From Natrinema marinum (GTDB lineage: Archaea; Halobacteriota; Halobacteria; Halobacteriales; Natrialbaceae), in contig NZ_CP100763.1 in NCBI RefSeq assembly GCF_024296685.1, positions 2,294,001-2,358,000 of the forward strand: 64,000 nucleotides of DNA, given 5' to 3'. The position numbers were made by a program, and so were the translations under genes. Below are positions 26,418-35,534 of the stretch, piece after piece. The notes below the pieces were generated by a model. It was not told where the DNA came from and made no database searches. It saw nothing but the letters and a program-made list of their open reading frames with translations. Within the stretch, counting starts at the first letter, position 1, and each line of letters begins with the position of its first letter.

Positions 26418-28026
26418 GGCCGCGACGGCCGCCGACGGCGAGTCGCCGATACCGGCGTCGATCCAGTCGCAGCGCCCGTTTGGCTTCGCCATCGCGGTCG
26501 TCTGTCTTGGCGTGGTCGCCGTCAGCGCCGCCGCGATCGGGCTCGGCGAGGTTTCGGTGACGGTCATCGGCGTCGGCCTCGCCGGCGCGGTCGCAACGGG
26601 TACGAGCGCGGGGGTCGTCGCGGCGGTCTCCGACGCACGAGACGCACCGCGGGAACGGGACAACCTGCGCGACGGGATCGCCGAGGTGACCGATCGGACG
26701 GCGCGGCTCGCCGACGATGACCCGGACGTGTCCTTCGCGACCGATCGGGACGACGAATTCGCCCGGCTCGAGGCGGCCCTTGCCTCGGTGCAGCAACGGC
26801 TCGCGGCGGGCGAGCGGACCGATCGGTCGCTCGACGATCTCGAGCGGACGGTCGAAACCCACGCCGAGACGACGCGAGCGGTCGCCGAGGGCGATCTCAC
26901 CCGGCGGTTCGAGGGGTCGGACGACCACGGTGCGATCGACGACTTGGCCGGCAACTCGAACGCGATGCTCGCCGAGATCGAGGACACGTTCGGGACGCTG
27001 AAGTCGTTCTCCGGCGAGGTCGTCACCTACAGCCGCGAACTCACCACGAGCATGGAGACGGTCCGCGCGGAGGGCGAGCGGACCAGCGAGTCGCTGACCG
27101 CGGTCGTCAGCGACAACGAGGAGCAAAACGAGCAGCTGCGAACCGTCGCGGCCGAGATGGAGTCGTTCTCGACGACGATCGAGGAGATCGCCGCGACGGC
27201 ATCAGAGGTCGCCGACACCGCGGACAAGACCGCCCGCGCCGGCCAGGAGGGGAGCCGCGCCGCGGACGACGCGATCGAGGGGATGGACGTGATCGACGCG
27301 GAGACCGAACGCACCCTCGAGGAGATCGAGGAACTCGAGGCCGAAGCCGAGCGGATCGACGACCTCGTCGAGTCGATCAGCGACATCGCCGAGCAGACCA
27401 ACATGCTGGCGCTCAACGCCAATATCGAGGCGACGCGGTCCGACAGCGGCGGCGAGCAAGGGTTCGGCGCGGTCGCCGACGAGATCCAGAACCTCTCCGA
27501 GGAGGTCTACGAGTCGGTCCAGGCCGTCGAAGAGCGCCTCGAGGGACTCAAACGCCGGGCGATCGCGGCGGCGGACGAGGTCCGGACGAGCCGCGATCGC
27601 ATCGAGGACAGCGTCGCCGACGTCGAGGCGGCCGCGGGCGCACTCGAGCGGATCGCCGACCTCGCCGAGCGGACCAACGACGGCGTCCAGGAGATTTCCG
27701 CGGCGACCGAACAGCAGGCCTCGGCGACAGAAGAGGTCGTCGTGCTGGTCGAAAACGCCGCCGAGACGAGCGACGAGACGGCCCGAACCTCCGCCAGAGC
27801 GGCTCGACGGGCGTCCGCTCAGGCCGACGCCCTCTCTCACGTCGCTCGCAGCGCGACCGTCCTCACCGAGCAGGCCGGCGAGCTGAACGCCCAACTCGAG
27901 CGTTACGACACCGAGAGCGGCTACGACCTCCCCGAAGCGCGAACCGCGGACGACGTGGATCCGGAAGCGGTCTCGACGGCCGACCCGACGCCGGGGACGG
28001 TCGACGGCGGTAGCGGGAGCCGATAG
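26410..28026 (+). CDS. Methyl-accepting chemotaxis protein partnered with H-NOX
   Basis: 538 aa from ATG 26410. Two adjacent hydrophobic segments near the N-terminus (GFAIAVVCLGVVAVSAAAIG and VSVTVIGVGLAGAVATG) have almost no loop between them, so there is no extracytoplasmic ligand domain. A HAMP-like region follows (AEGDLTRRFEG), then the long coiled coil with the hairpin tip IAEQTNMLALNANIEATR that binds CheA/CheW, and Gln/Glu-rich methylation helices. With no sensor domain of its own, it should receive the signal from the cytosolic H-NOX protein encoded immediately upstream. Output would be flagellar/archaellar taxis. Confidence 0.93.
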   Translation: MTEAATAADGESPIPASIQSQRPFGFAIAVVCLGVVAVSAAAIGLGEVSVTVIGVGLAGAVATGTSAGVVAAVSDARDAPRERDNLRDGIAEVTDRTARLADDDPDVSFATDRDDEFARLEAALASVQQRLAAGERTDRSLDDLERTVETHAETTRAVAEGDLTRRFEGSDDHGAIDDLAGNSNAMLAEIEDTFGTLKSFSGEVVTYSRELTTSMETVRAEGERTSESLTAVVSDNEEQNEQLRTVAAEMESFSTTIEEIAATASEVADTADKTARAGQEGSRAADDAIEGMDVIDAETERTLEEIEELEAEAERIDDLVESISDIAEQTNMLALNANIEATRSDSGGEQGFGAVADEIQNLSEEVYESVQAVEERLEGLKRRAIAAADEVRTSRDRIEDSVADVEAAAGALERIADLAERTNDGVQEISAATEQQASATEEVVVLVENAAETSDETARTSARAARRASAQADALSHVARSATVLTEQAGELNAQLERYDTESGYDLPEARTADDVDPEAVSTADPTPGTVDGGSGSR

Positions 28027-28088
28027 CGCCGGCGCGAGCGCTGCCGGAACCGCGGGTATTTACCACGCCGCCAACCGTTCGCTTGCCC

Positions 28089-28988
28089 ATGCACGGTACC
28101 GGCGTTCCCCTCGTCACGCCGTTCGATACGTCCGGGCGTGTCGACCGCGCTCGGCTCGAGGCGCTCGTCCGCTGGTTCGAGGACGGCGGCGTCGATTTCC
28201 TGGTCCCCTGTGGCTCCTCGGGTGAGGCACCGCTGTTGACGACGGACGAGCGCGTCCGGGTCGTCGAGACCGTCGCCGATGCGACTGACCTGCCGGTGCT
28301 CGCCGGCACCGGCCGCGAGGGATACGGACCCACGCTCGAGACGACCGAACGCGCCGCCGCGGTCGGCGCCGACGCGGCGCTCGTGGTGACGCCGTCCTAC
28401 TACGGGTCCGACGACGCGGGTCTCGAAGCCTACTACCGCGATCTCGCCGACGACTCGCCGATCCCGATCTACCTCTACAGCGTCCCGAAGTTCACCGGTC
28501 ACGCGCTCTCGCCGCGTACCGTCGCCTCGCTCGCGGGCCACGAGAACGTCGCGGGAATCAAGGACTCGAGCGGCAGCCTCGAGTCGCTGCAGCGCCTCGT
28601 CGAGCTGACCGCCGACGAGTCGTTCGCGGTGCTGGTCGGCAGCGGGAGCGTCTACGCGGCCGGGCTCGCGGCGGGTGCCGACGGCGGCGTGCTCGCGATG
28701 GCGAACGTCGTCCCCGAGCGGGCGAGCGAGATCTATCGCCATCACGCGGACGGCGGGAGTGAGGAGGCGCGATCGCTCAACGCCTCGCTCGTCGAACTCA
28801 ACCGCGCGGTGACGACGCGCTACGGCGTGCCGGGCGTCAAAGCCGCCCTCTCGGCGCGGGATCGCCCGGCCGGCTCGCTCCGACGGCCGCTCCGACCGCT
28901 CGAGGACGCGGCGCGACGGGACCTCGAGTCGACCCTCGCGGATGCGCTCGAGGCGACGAACGCAGTGGACGCCGGTTCGACGACGTAA
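28089..28988 (+). CDS. kdgA: DHDPS/NAL-family aldolase (KD(P)G aldolase-like)
   Basis: 299 aa from ATG 28089 (MHGTGVPLVTPFDTSGRVD). The TIM-barrel class I aldolase pattern is present: phosphate/carboxylate-binding PCGSSGEAPLL (GTTGE variant), Tyr in IYLYSVPKF and Schiff-base Lys in AGIKDSSGS. In haloarchaea the nearest characterised relatives are KDG/KDPG aldolases of the semi-phosphorylative Entner-Doudoroff route; dihydrodipicolinate synthase is the alternative and I cannot exclude it. A KDG kinase gene occurs 20 kb away but not in an operon. The symbol is therefore tentative. Confidence 0.78.
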   Translation: MHGTGVPLVTPFDTSGRVDRARLEALVRWFEDGGVDFLVPCGSSGEAPLLTTDERVRVVETVADATDLPVLAGTGREGYGPTLETTERAAAVGADAALVVTPSYYGSDDAGLEAYYRDLADDSPIPIYLYSVPKFTGHALSPRTVASLAGHENVAGIKDSSGSLESLQRLVELTADESFAVLVGSGSVYAAGLAAGADGGVLAMANVVPERASEIYRHHADGGSEEARSLNASLVELNRAVTTRYGVPGVKAALSARDRPAGSLRRPLRPLEDAARRDLESTLADALEATNAVDAGSTT

Positions 28989-29073
28989 CCGAAATCGGCA
29001 TCGCGGGCTGCCGGCCGAACCCGTGTTTGGTTACTGCTAAGAGTGAAGGAGACGGCCCGCATAGGCGGTGTAG

Positions 29074-30177
29074 ATGGCGTACTCGTTCCGATCGCGGACC
29101 GACGCGAGTCTCGAGTTCTCCGCCAGCGAACTCGCGGGTGCGCTAGGTGATTCAGTTACGGTGCTGCCGCTGCTGGTCGCGCTGGCCGCGACGACGACGG
29201 TCTCGCTCCCGCACGTCCTCGTCGGCTTCGGCGTCTTTCAGATCGTCTGGGGGCTCTACTACGGCCTGCCCCTCTCCGTCGAGCCGATGAAGGCGCTGAT
29301 CGGGCTGGCCATCGTCGGCGCGCTTTCGTACGCCGAACTCGCCGCGGCCGGGCTGCTGGCCGGCGGCGTGTTGCTGGTCGTCGGCCAGATCGGCCTCGTC
29401 GGTCGGCTCCAGCGGGTCGTCGACGAGCCGGTCATCCGCGGCGTTCAGCTCGCCGTCGCGCTGCTCTTGCTCGAGGCGGCCGTCGGGCTCTCGGTCGGGA
29501 ACCCGCCCGTCGCGGCGGCCGGCCTCGCAGTCGTCGGCCTGCTGGCGCTCGCGGGCTACCGGGGGGCAAGCGTCCTCGTCGTCCTCGGACTCGGCGGGGC
29601 CGCGGCCGTCGCGACGGCCGGCGTACCGACACCGGCGGTCCCCGACCCGACGCTCTTCCCCGCCGGCACGCCGACGTTCAGCGGAGCCGCGCTCGAGGGG
29701 ACCGTCGCCCAACTGGGAATGACGGTCGGGAACGCGGCCATCGCGACCGCGCTGCTCTGTGGCGACCTCTACGGGCGAGATATCTCGGCGGACACGCTCT
29801 CGCGGAGCATGGGCGTCACTTGCCTCGCGGCGGTCCCACTCGGCGGCGTACCGATGTGTCACGGCAGCGGCGGGCTCGCCGGGAAGTACGCCTTCGGCGC
29901 GCGGACCGGCGGCGCGAACGTCCTGCTCGGGATCGGCTACCTCGCGCTCGCGCTCGTCGCGACCGGCGCGCTGCTCGCCGCGTTCCCGACGGCCGTCCTC
30001 GGCGTCTTGCTCGTCGTCGTCGCGCTCGAGTTGGCGAAGGCGGCGTTCGAGCCGATCGCTGGATGGCGGGCACTGGCGGCCGTTCTCGCCGTTGGACTCC
30101 TCGGGCTGGCGGTTAACGTCGGTATCGCGTTCGTCATCGGTGCCGTGGCGTTCCGGCTGGCCGCCCGTCGGGAGTAA
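29074..30177 (+). CDS. MOT1-like molybdate/sulfate permease
   Basis: 367 aa, hydrophobic throughout with about 10-11 TM segments. MOT1-family blocks are visible: ELAGALGDSVTVLPLLVAL near the start, LSVEPMKALIGLAI (a variant of PxQPMKA) and VPMCHGSGGLAGKYAFGART. These transporters carry molybdate or sulfate without ATP. Several molybdoenzymes are known in haloarchaea, but none is encoded in this window, so the substrate is inferred from family only. Confidence 0.85.
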   Translation: MAYSFRSRTDASLEFSASELAGALGDSVTVLPLLVALAATTTVSLPHVLVGFGVFQIVWGLYYGLPLSVEPMKALIGLAIVGALSYAELAAAGLLAGGVLLVVGQIGLVGRLQRVVDEPVIRGVQLAVALLLLEAAVGLSVGNPPVAAAGLAVVGLLALAGYRGASVLVVLGLGGAAAVATAGVPTPAVPDPTLFPAGTPTFSGAALEGTVAQLGMTVGNAAIATALLCGDLYGRDISADTLSRSMGVTCLAAVPLGGVPMCHGSGGLAGKYAFGARTGGANVLLGIGYLALALVATGALLAAFPTAVLGVLLVVVALELAKAAFEPIAGWRALAAVLAVGLLGLAVNVGIAFVIGAVAFRLAARRE

Positions 30178-30411
30178 CTGGGTGTGAAATGCGAGACCTA
30201 CTCGATGGCGAGGGGCCGCGATATACGTCGCGTTCGTCCCATCCCCCATCACGTGATTGCCAAATAGTACCAGACACCGTGGTTACAGTGACGGATGGAA
30301 CGGCCCGTACGACGGAGATGCAGTCTCCGGACTTGTCCTGTCGATCGAGCGGCATCGACCGACGACAGGTTCTTTTACAGCACTTATGAGTAGTGCGATA
30401 CGATCGCTACT

Positions 30412-31704
30412 ATGTTCCGCCGAGTTGGGCGGTCGGCCGTCGATCTCGTCGCACTCGTGGCGGCCCTGTTCGACCCGTTTTCGTTGTACGTCGTGTTGAT
30501 TCTCTACTGGGGAGATCTGATCGGGGAGACGATTCGGCGGTTCTGTCAGGCGGTGGTCGCGGCTCCGCGCGAGGAGTATTCGCCGACCGAACCACCAGCA
30601 ATGCACAGGAACGGCGATCCGAACCCGTTCAGGTTTGTAACCCCGAAGCTCGGAACCGTCCGGCCGGTCGATTGGCTACCACCGATCGCGGTTCACAACC
30701 TCAAGCCCGGCGTAGTGGGGCTCGTCGCTCTGTCTTTGACCGCCCTCGCTGTCGGCCTGACGACGACGGTTCTGGAGCCGCCGTTCACGATTCGATCGTG
30801 GCCGACGATCGGGATACTGGCTGTCGGGAGTCTCGCAATCGTCGTGAAACACGGCCGGTCTTTCCGGCGGTTCGTCCGCTCCGATCGCCCACCGGCCAAG
30901 CGGGTTCTCCCGGGCCTACAATGGCTCGGAACGATCCTGATGGTGGTTCCAGTCTCCATCGTCGACGGCGCGTATGCGGATTTCGACCCCACAGTCGGGT
31001 TCTCCGCGATGGCGGTCGCACTCATCGCCGGGCGGATCACGTACGTGCTACGTCGGAGCTCGTCACCGAGCGGGGCAGACTCGTTCGAACGTTCGGCGCC
31101 GACGGGACGACCGATCGAACGGTTTCAGACCGACGGCCACGCGGTTCGGATCGCGGGAGTAATCGACGGAATCGTACCCCGACTCGAGTCGGACGTACTC
31201 AACCTCTATTCCCGTCTCGCAGCCATTTTCATGGTGCTTGCCGGGTGGTTCTTCGGGTCGTTCTTCGTGGGACTGGCGGCAGCGACTGTCGGGGCCGGCG
31301 CCGTGCTCATCGCGGTCGTGATCGGCTTCGCGCTCGCGGGTATCGCTCACTTCGAGGTGGCGTTCGGGGCGATGGAATACCGGCTGTACGACGACGAGTT
31401 AGTCGCATACGACACTCGACTCGACGCCGTTCAGTGGCGCGCCCCGCTGGACGCGATTCGAAACGTCTCCGTTCAACGGGGGTTCTGGACGGGACCCGCC
31501 GGCACGAATGCGGCGACGGTCACGATAGACCGAACCGATTTGAGTGTCGAACAGTCTCCCTACGGGTTCTACCGGCAAACGCTCGTGTACGTCGAGACAC
31601 CCGAACGGGTCGCAGACCGGCTCCGCCAAGAAACGACACGGCGATACGGCGAGGAGGGACCGACGGGTGGTATTCCGAACCGATCGAGTGAACTCCGCAG
31701 TTAG
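30412..31704 (+). CDS. Membrane protein with N-terminal DUF6498-like region and C-terminal PH-like domain
   Basis: 430 aa. The N-terminus contains LFDPFSLYVVLILYWGDLIGE and further helices like haloarchaeal DUF6498 proteins; around residue 280 two long TM segments (AAIFMVLAGWFFGSFFVGL, GAVLIAVVIGFALAG) precede a bacterial-PH-like (bPH2) domain, YRLYDDELVAYDTRLD onward. bPH2 domains read membrane-lipid or protein partners. Base composition is noticeably less GC-biased than its neighbours. Function unknown; the domain assignments are moderate-confidence readings. Confidence 0.72.
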   Translation: MFRRVGRSAVDLVALVAALFDPFSLYVVLILYWGDLIGETIRRFCQAVVAAPREEYSPTEPPAMHRNGDPNPFRFVTPKLGTVRPVDWLPPIAVHNLKPGVVGLVALSLTALAVGLTTTVLEPPFTIRSWPTIGILAVGSLAIVVKHGRSFRRFVRSDRPPAKRVLPGLQWLGTILMVVPVSIVDGAYADFDPTVGFSAMAVALIAGRITYVLRRSSSPSGADSFERSAPTGRPIERFQTDGHAVRIAGVIDGIVPRLESDVLNLYSRLAAIFMVLAGWFFGSFFVGLAAATVGAGAVLIAVVIGFALAGIAHFEVAFGAMEYRLYDDELVAYDTRLDAVQWRAPLDAIRNVSVQRGFWTGPAGTNAATVTIDRTDLSVEQSPYGFYRQTLVYVETPERVADRLRQETTRRYGEEGPTGGIPNRSSELRS

Positions 31705-32022
31705 ATCTCCGGGCCGAGTTTTCACGACGTATCGATCCCGTGTCGATGCAATCGTCGATGGCGCCGCTGGTCTGCACGGCCAGCGACAAAACACTGATCC
31801 GAACGAGGAGAACGGTTCCGGCCACAGCCACCGGAATCGTAGCTATCAACTCCCGTCACCGACGGGGGTTGACGGCTCTCGCCACTCGAGCGACAGCGGC
31901 TCGCCCGCCCGGGAGACCATCGGAGTCGCGCCGGTTCCGGTGACTGCACCCGCATGAGCGCCTGAACTGACCGATCCCCCCGAGACGCGGTGCTTTTCTC
32001 TCCGGACTGCGAAAGACCGACG
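31705..32022. other. 318-bp intergenic stretch
   Basis: No ORF with plausible composition, RNA gene or repeat was recognised. It separates the PH-like membrane protein from the PIN-like gene pair. Confidence 0.45.
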
Positions 32023-32130
32023 ATGACCGCGAGCTGGGGCGACCTGTTCGACCGCGCGGCAGGACACGACGGCGACCTCGAGTCGATTCGGACGGCGCTC
32101 GAGGAAATCCGGGAGGGAGACGATGGCTGA
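32023..32130 (+). CDS. 35-aa protein overlapping a PIN-like gene (possible antitoxin or partner)
   Basis: The ATG at 32023 opens a frame of 35 codons: MTASWGDLFDRAAGHDGD, then a helical acidic end (IRTALEEIREGDDG). Its TGA (32128-32130) overlaps the ATG of the next gene by 8 nt, a strong sign of translational coupling. Size, acidity and position fit a minimal antitoxin or a binding peptide for the PIN-like protein, but no antitoxin fold is recognisable. Confidence 0.6.
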   Translation: MTASWGDLFDRAAGHDGDLESIRTALEEIREGDDG

Positions 32131-32602
32131 GGACGAGGGGCCGAACCCGGCTCGCGTCGTCGCCGACGCCGACGTGCTCGCGGCGGACTTGCTCGTCGGC
32201 GGCGACGCCCGCGAGGCGCTGGACCACGTCCGGCGACACTCCTGGGTCGAACTGGTCGCCAGCGACCCGCTGCTCGCAGAGACCGAACGACTCGTGACGG
32301 CACTCGCCGACGCGGATCTGGCCGCCGATCACCGCGAGCGCCTCGAAGCCGACCGCGTGGCGGTCGACCAGCCCGAGGGCGACCACCCGGCGCTGGCGTC
32401 GGCCTATCAGGGTGGGGCGGCGCACCTGCTGTCCTACGACGAGCGGCTGCGATCGGCGAAAGCGGGACTCACGCTCCAGCCCCGCGTGTCGGTCAGCGTT
32501 CGCCCGCCGGACGCGTTCGCCCGCCTGTTCGATCCCGAAAGCCTCTACGAGGTCGTCGAGGGCGGCACGTATCCGGGACCGGATCAAGATCCCCGAACGT
32601 GA
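32123..32602 (+). CDS. PIN-like nuclease-fold protein (DUF7384-like)
   Basis: 159 aa. The start ARVVADADVLAADLLVGGDA matches the first PIN strand with an Asp cluster; a second acidic position lies in ASDPLLAETERLV, and a third near AAHLLSYDERLRSA, giving the usual PIN order of acidic residues. PIN domains are metal-dependent RNases, including VapC toxins, but also occur as nucleases outside TA systems. The 35-aa ORF in front overlaps it by 8 nt. Whether this is a toxin is not shown. Confidence 0.72.
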   Translation: MAEDEGPNPARVVADADVLAADLLVGGDAREALDHVRRHSWVELVASDPLLAETERLVTALADADLAADHRERLEADRVAVDQPEGDHPALASAYQGGAAHLLSYDERLRSAKAGLTLQPRVSVSVRPPDAFARLFDPESLYEVVEGGTYPGPDQDPRT

Positions 32603-32710
32603 ACGGGGCCGCGAACCGCGACGGGCGGTACGATCGCAGCAGATCGCTTCGCAGCCCCTGCAATTCCGCCGAGAACCTTATCAGACGGGAGCCCCGAGTA
32701 GTGAGGGGTA

Positions 32711-33835
32711 ATGAACGAACTCCGTACCGGACTGAGCTACGGTGACGTGCTCCTCGTCCCGAACCGGTCGCCGGTCGACAGCCGCAGCGACGTGGCTCTC
32801 TCGACGGCGTTCACACCGAGTATCGACCTCGAGACGCCGCTCGTCTCCGCGGCGATGGACACCGTCACGGAGGCCGAACTGGCGATCGAACTCTCCCGCG
32901 CGGGCGGGCTCGGCGTCCTCCACCGGTTTCTCACGCCCGAGGAACAGGCCGCACAGACCGAGCGGGTGAAGGCCGCCGACGAACGGGTCGCCGCCGCCGT
33001 CGGGATCAACGAGGACTACGTCGCCCGCAGCGACGCGCTGGTGGCCGCCGGCGTCGACGCGCTCGTCGTCGACGTGGCGCACGGCCACCTCGAGACCTCG
33101 CTCGAGGCCGTCGAGCGTCTGAGCGAGGAGTTCCCGGAGACGGACCTCGTCGCCGGCAACGTCGCCACGCCCGCGGGTGTCGAGGACCTCGCGGCCGCCG
33201 GAGCCGACTGCGTGAAGGTCGGCATCGGTCCGGGCTCGCACTGTACGACTCGGAAGGTTGCCGGCGCCGGCGTCCCGCAGCTGACCGCGGTCGACGACTG
33301 CGCGACGGCCGCCGAGGACCTCGACGTGACGATCTGTGCCGACGGCGGGATCCGCACCTCCGGCGACGCGGTAAAGGCGTTGATGGCGGGGGCCGACACC
33401 GTGATGCTCGGGAGCCTCTTCGCCGGCACCGAGGAGGCCCCCGGCGCGGTAGTCGAGGTAGAGGGGACGCGCTACAAGCGCTCGCGCGGGATGGCGACCA
33501 CGACGGCCGCCGAAAAGCGCGACGACAAGGACGCCGACGTGCGGGCGGACGAGGGCGTCGAGGCGCTGACGCCGTACAAGGGGCCGGTCGCCGACGTCGT
33601 CGTGGAGTTCCGCGCAGGCATCCAGTCGGGACTCTCCTACTGCGGCGGCCACACGATTCCGGCCGCCCGAGAAAAGGCCGAGTTCATCCGCGTCGCCCCC
33701 AGCGCGAAAGAACGCGAGGGCTACCACGCCGATCAGGACTGGGAGGGCGTCAGCGTCGACAGCGAGGCCGTCACCGTCACCGAGTCGGACCTCGCCGAGG
33801 ACGGCGCGAGCGACGCCGTCGAGAGCGACGACTAG
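32711..33835 (+). CDS. IMP dehydrogenase / GMP reductase family enzyme without CBS domains
   Basis: 374 aa TIM barrel. Hallmarks: [19 protein letters not shown], catalytic loop [20 protein letters not shown] with Cys178, and the phosphate-binding GGIRTSGD. The CBS pair of normal IMPDH is absent. The flap region ([19 protein letters not shown]) lacks the Arg-Tyr pair that IMPDH uses to activate water, which points to GMP reductase-like chemistry, whereas VAGAGVPQ is more IMPDH-like. It could interconvert IMP, XMP or GMP. The C-terminal 50 residues are an acidic tail. Precise activity left open. Confidence 0.85.
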   Translation: MNELRTGLSYGDVLLVPNRSPVDSRSDVALSTAFTPSIDLETPLVSAAMDTVTEAELAIELSRAGGLGVLHRFLTPEEQAAQTERVKAADERVAAAVGINEDYVARSDALVAAGVDALVVDVAHGHLETSLEAVERLSEEFPETDLVAGNVATPAGVEDLAAAGADCVKVGIGPGSHCTTRKVAGAGVPQLTAVDDCATAAEDLDVTICADGGIRTSGDAVKALMAGADTVMLGSLFAGTEEAPGAVVEVEGTRYKRSRGMATTTAAEKRDDKDADVRADEGVEALTPYKGPVADVVVEFRAGIQSGLSYCGGHTIPAAREKAEFIRVAPSAKEREGYHADQDWEGVSVDSEAVTVTESDLAEDGASDAVESDD

Positions 33836-34160
33836 CGACGGCGCAGGCAAAGCGACGCGGTCCTCGTGGTCGGCCTCGAGCGAAAGCCACCAGAGGCGAC
33901 CGCGACCCTCGATTTCGTGCGTCTCCAGACGCCGTCGGCCGCCAGTTCGGCGAGCCGGGCGACCATTTCGTCGGTCGGAACGCCGTACTCGTTGGCCAGA
34001 TAGCGCGTGGTCGCGACCGGCATCGGGGCGGTGCGAGTCGATTCGACGATCGTCTCGGCGGGGAGCGACCGCTGGACGCGGAATCGGACGGCACAGAGCA
34101 ACGTACGCGGCGCTCTCGGTTTATTCCCGCGGCGACCCCGAGGTCCGGGCCGTCCGTCAC
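33836..34160 (-). pseudogene. Frameshifted winged-helix-type gene
   Basis: One minus frame reads RFRVQRSLPAETIVEST, then TTRYLANEYGVPTDEMVARL and ELAADG, a helix-turn-helix. Directly after it, the expected wing LETHEIEGRGRLWWLSL is present but in another frame; one added base after GGC at about 33930 would join them (giving GRLETH). The N-terminal side may need another one-base shift near 34098, where INRERRV precedes LLCAVRFRV in a neighbouring frame. The wing frame has no nearby stop and runs into the 3' end of the gene at 32711. I read this as a decayed gene; a base-call error is the alternative. Confidence 0.5.
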
Positions 34161-34214
34161 CGATCGCCGGGAGACACCTGTATCGATTTATCCCTGGTCT
34201 GCGATGGACCGACC

Positions 34215-34667
34215 ATGACACGACCGATCCTCGTCGCGTTCGACGAATCGCCACAGGCAACCGCCGCGTTACGCCACGCGCTCTCGACGTACGACGACGC
34301 GGAGTTCCACGTTCTCCACGTCAACGACCCGCGAGAGTGGTCATCCGTCGACGGGATCGACGGCATCTTCTACTCGGAGGCCGCCTTCGAGCAGTCCCAG
34401 GAAGCCGCCGAGGCGCTGCTCGAGGACGCCGAAGCGATCGCCCGGGAGTACGGCGCGGAGATCGAAACGGCGACCGAGGTCGGAACGGTGGCCGAGACGG
34501 TCGTCGACTACGCCCAGGAACACGACGTCGGTCACATCGTCCTCGGGAGCCACGGCCGCCGCGGCCTCTCGCGGTTCCTGCTCGGCAGCGTCGCCGAGCG
34601 GATCGCCAAGCGAGCGCCCGTCTCGGTGACGATCATCCGCGAGGAGAACCCGAAAGCCGACGCGTAG
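34215..34667 (+). CDS. Universal stress protein (UspA family)
   Basis: 150 aa with the UspA fold: N-terminal RPILVAFDESPQATAALRHA and the ATP-binding motif G-2x-G-9x-G-S visible as GSHGRRGLSRFLLGS. The ATP-binding class usually has a signalling or stress role. A TATA element (gatttatcc, about 34185-34193) lies about 26 nt before the ATG, indicating a leaderless transcript. Confidence 0.92.
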   Translation: MTRPILVAFDESPQATAALRHALSTYDDAEFHVLHVNDPREWSSVDGIDGIFYSEAAFEQSQEAAEALLEDAEAIAREYGAEIETATEVGTVAETVVDYAQEHDVGHIVLGSHGRRGLSRFLLGSVAERIAKRAPVSVTIIREENPKADA

Positions 34668-34711
34668 GCGTCGACGACCGGCACATGCCGAAGACCGGTT
34701 CGGCCGGTCGG

Positions 34712-35371
34712 CTACTCGGCGGCGGTCCGCCGTCGGTCGCCCCAGAGCCGGTCTTCGGGCGTCTCGAGGGCGACTTCCACCTCGTTGGTTCGCAGGAACG
34801 GCGGCGTCCACGGATCGTTGTACTGCAACAACACCGGCGCGTCGCTCGGCTCGATGTCCCGCCGCGAGAGGGCCTCGAGCAGGCGTTCGCGCTGCCGGTC
34901 GACGCGGTCGTCGGTCGGGTACCACGAGAACCGTCGCGCCGCGACCGTCCGCGGCGGTTCGACGACGAGTTGCACTGCGGGATCGGTCGGCGTCGGGGCC
35001 GTCGCGGGCGAGTACGATGCCGGGAGGTAGAACGCCATCGTCACGCCGCCCCCGTCGGAGTCCGTCCGCACCGGTGTCGTCATCGAGATCGATTCACCGC
35101 GGGTCGCCACCGGCGCGGTCATCGCGATGTCCTCGCTTCGCGCGTTCGAGCCGGAGATGTACCGGAAGAGCCGCTGGAACGCCGTCCGCTCGTCGCCGGC
35201 CGTCGTCTCGACGAGGACGAGTTGCGGATACCGCCGTATTTCGACGCCGTCGAATCGCTCGAGCGTCTCCGACGGCACGCGTTCGGTCGTCCGGCTGACG
35301 TAGACGCCCCAGCCGATCCACGCCGCCAGCAGGCCGCCGGCACCGATCAACAGTCGCCGTATCGATCGCAT
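34712..35371 (-). CDS. SOUL/heme-binding-like protein, membrane-anchored
   Basis: 219 aa from ATG 35371, which gives a clean N-terminal membrane anchor (RSIRRLLIGAGGLLAAWIGW). The SOUL domain follows: VEIRRYPQLVLVET, FQRLFRYISGSNARSEDIAM, MTAPVAT and the second-half VLLQYNDPWTPPFLRTNEVE. SOUL proteins bind heme or related tetrapyrroles in some eukaryotes; in prokaryotes the role is unclear. The longer frame upstream is not halophilic-coding in composition. Confidence 0.87.
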   Translation of the reverse strand: MRSIRRLLIGAGGLLAAWIGWGVYVSRTTERVPSETLERFDGVEIRRYPQLVLVETTAGDERTAFQRLFRYISGSNARSEDIAMTAPVATRGESISMTTPVRTDSDGGGVTMAFYLPASYSPATAPTPTDPAVQLVVEPPRTVAARRFSWYPTDDRVDRQRERLLEALSRRDIEPSDAPVLLQYNDPWTPPFLRTNEVEVALETPEDRLWGDRRRTAAE

Positions 35372-35534
35372 ACGCCCCGGACGACGCCGAGCGGCAAAGC
35401 CACGAGGGGTACGTTCACCGGAACGGAACGCTTCGGGCGCTCGGTCGGCTCCCGACGGGGAGCACAACCCAACATCCGCTCCGCGGCGGTCGACCGCTGA
35501 CAGCTATAAGGCTCGAGCCGTGGTCGTCTCGGCC

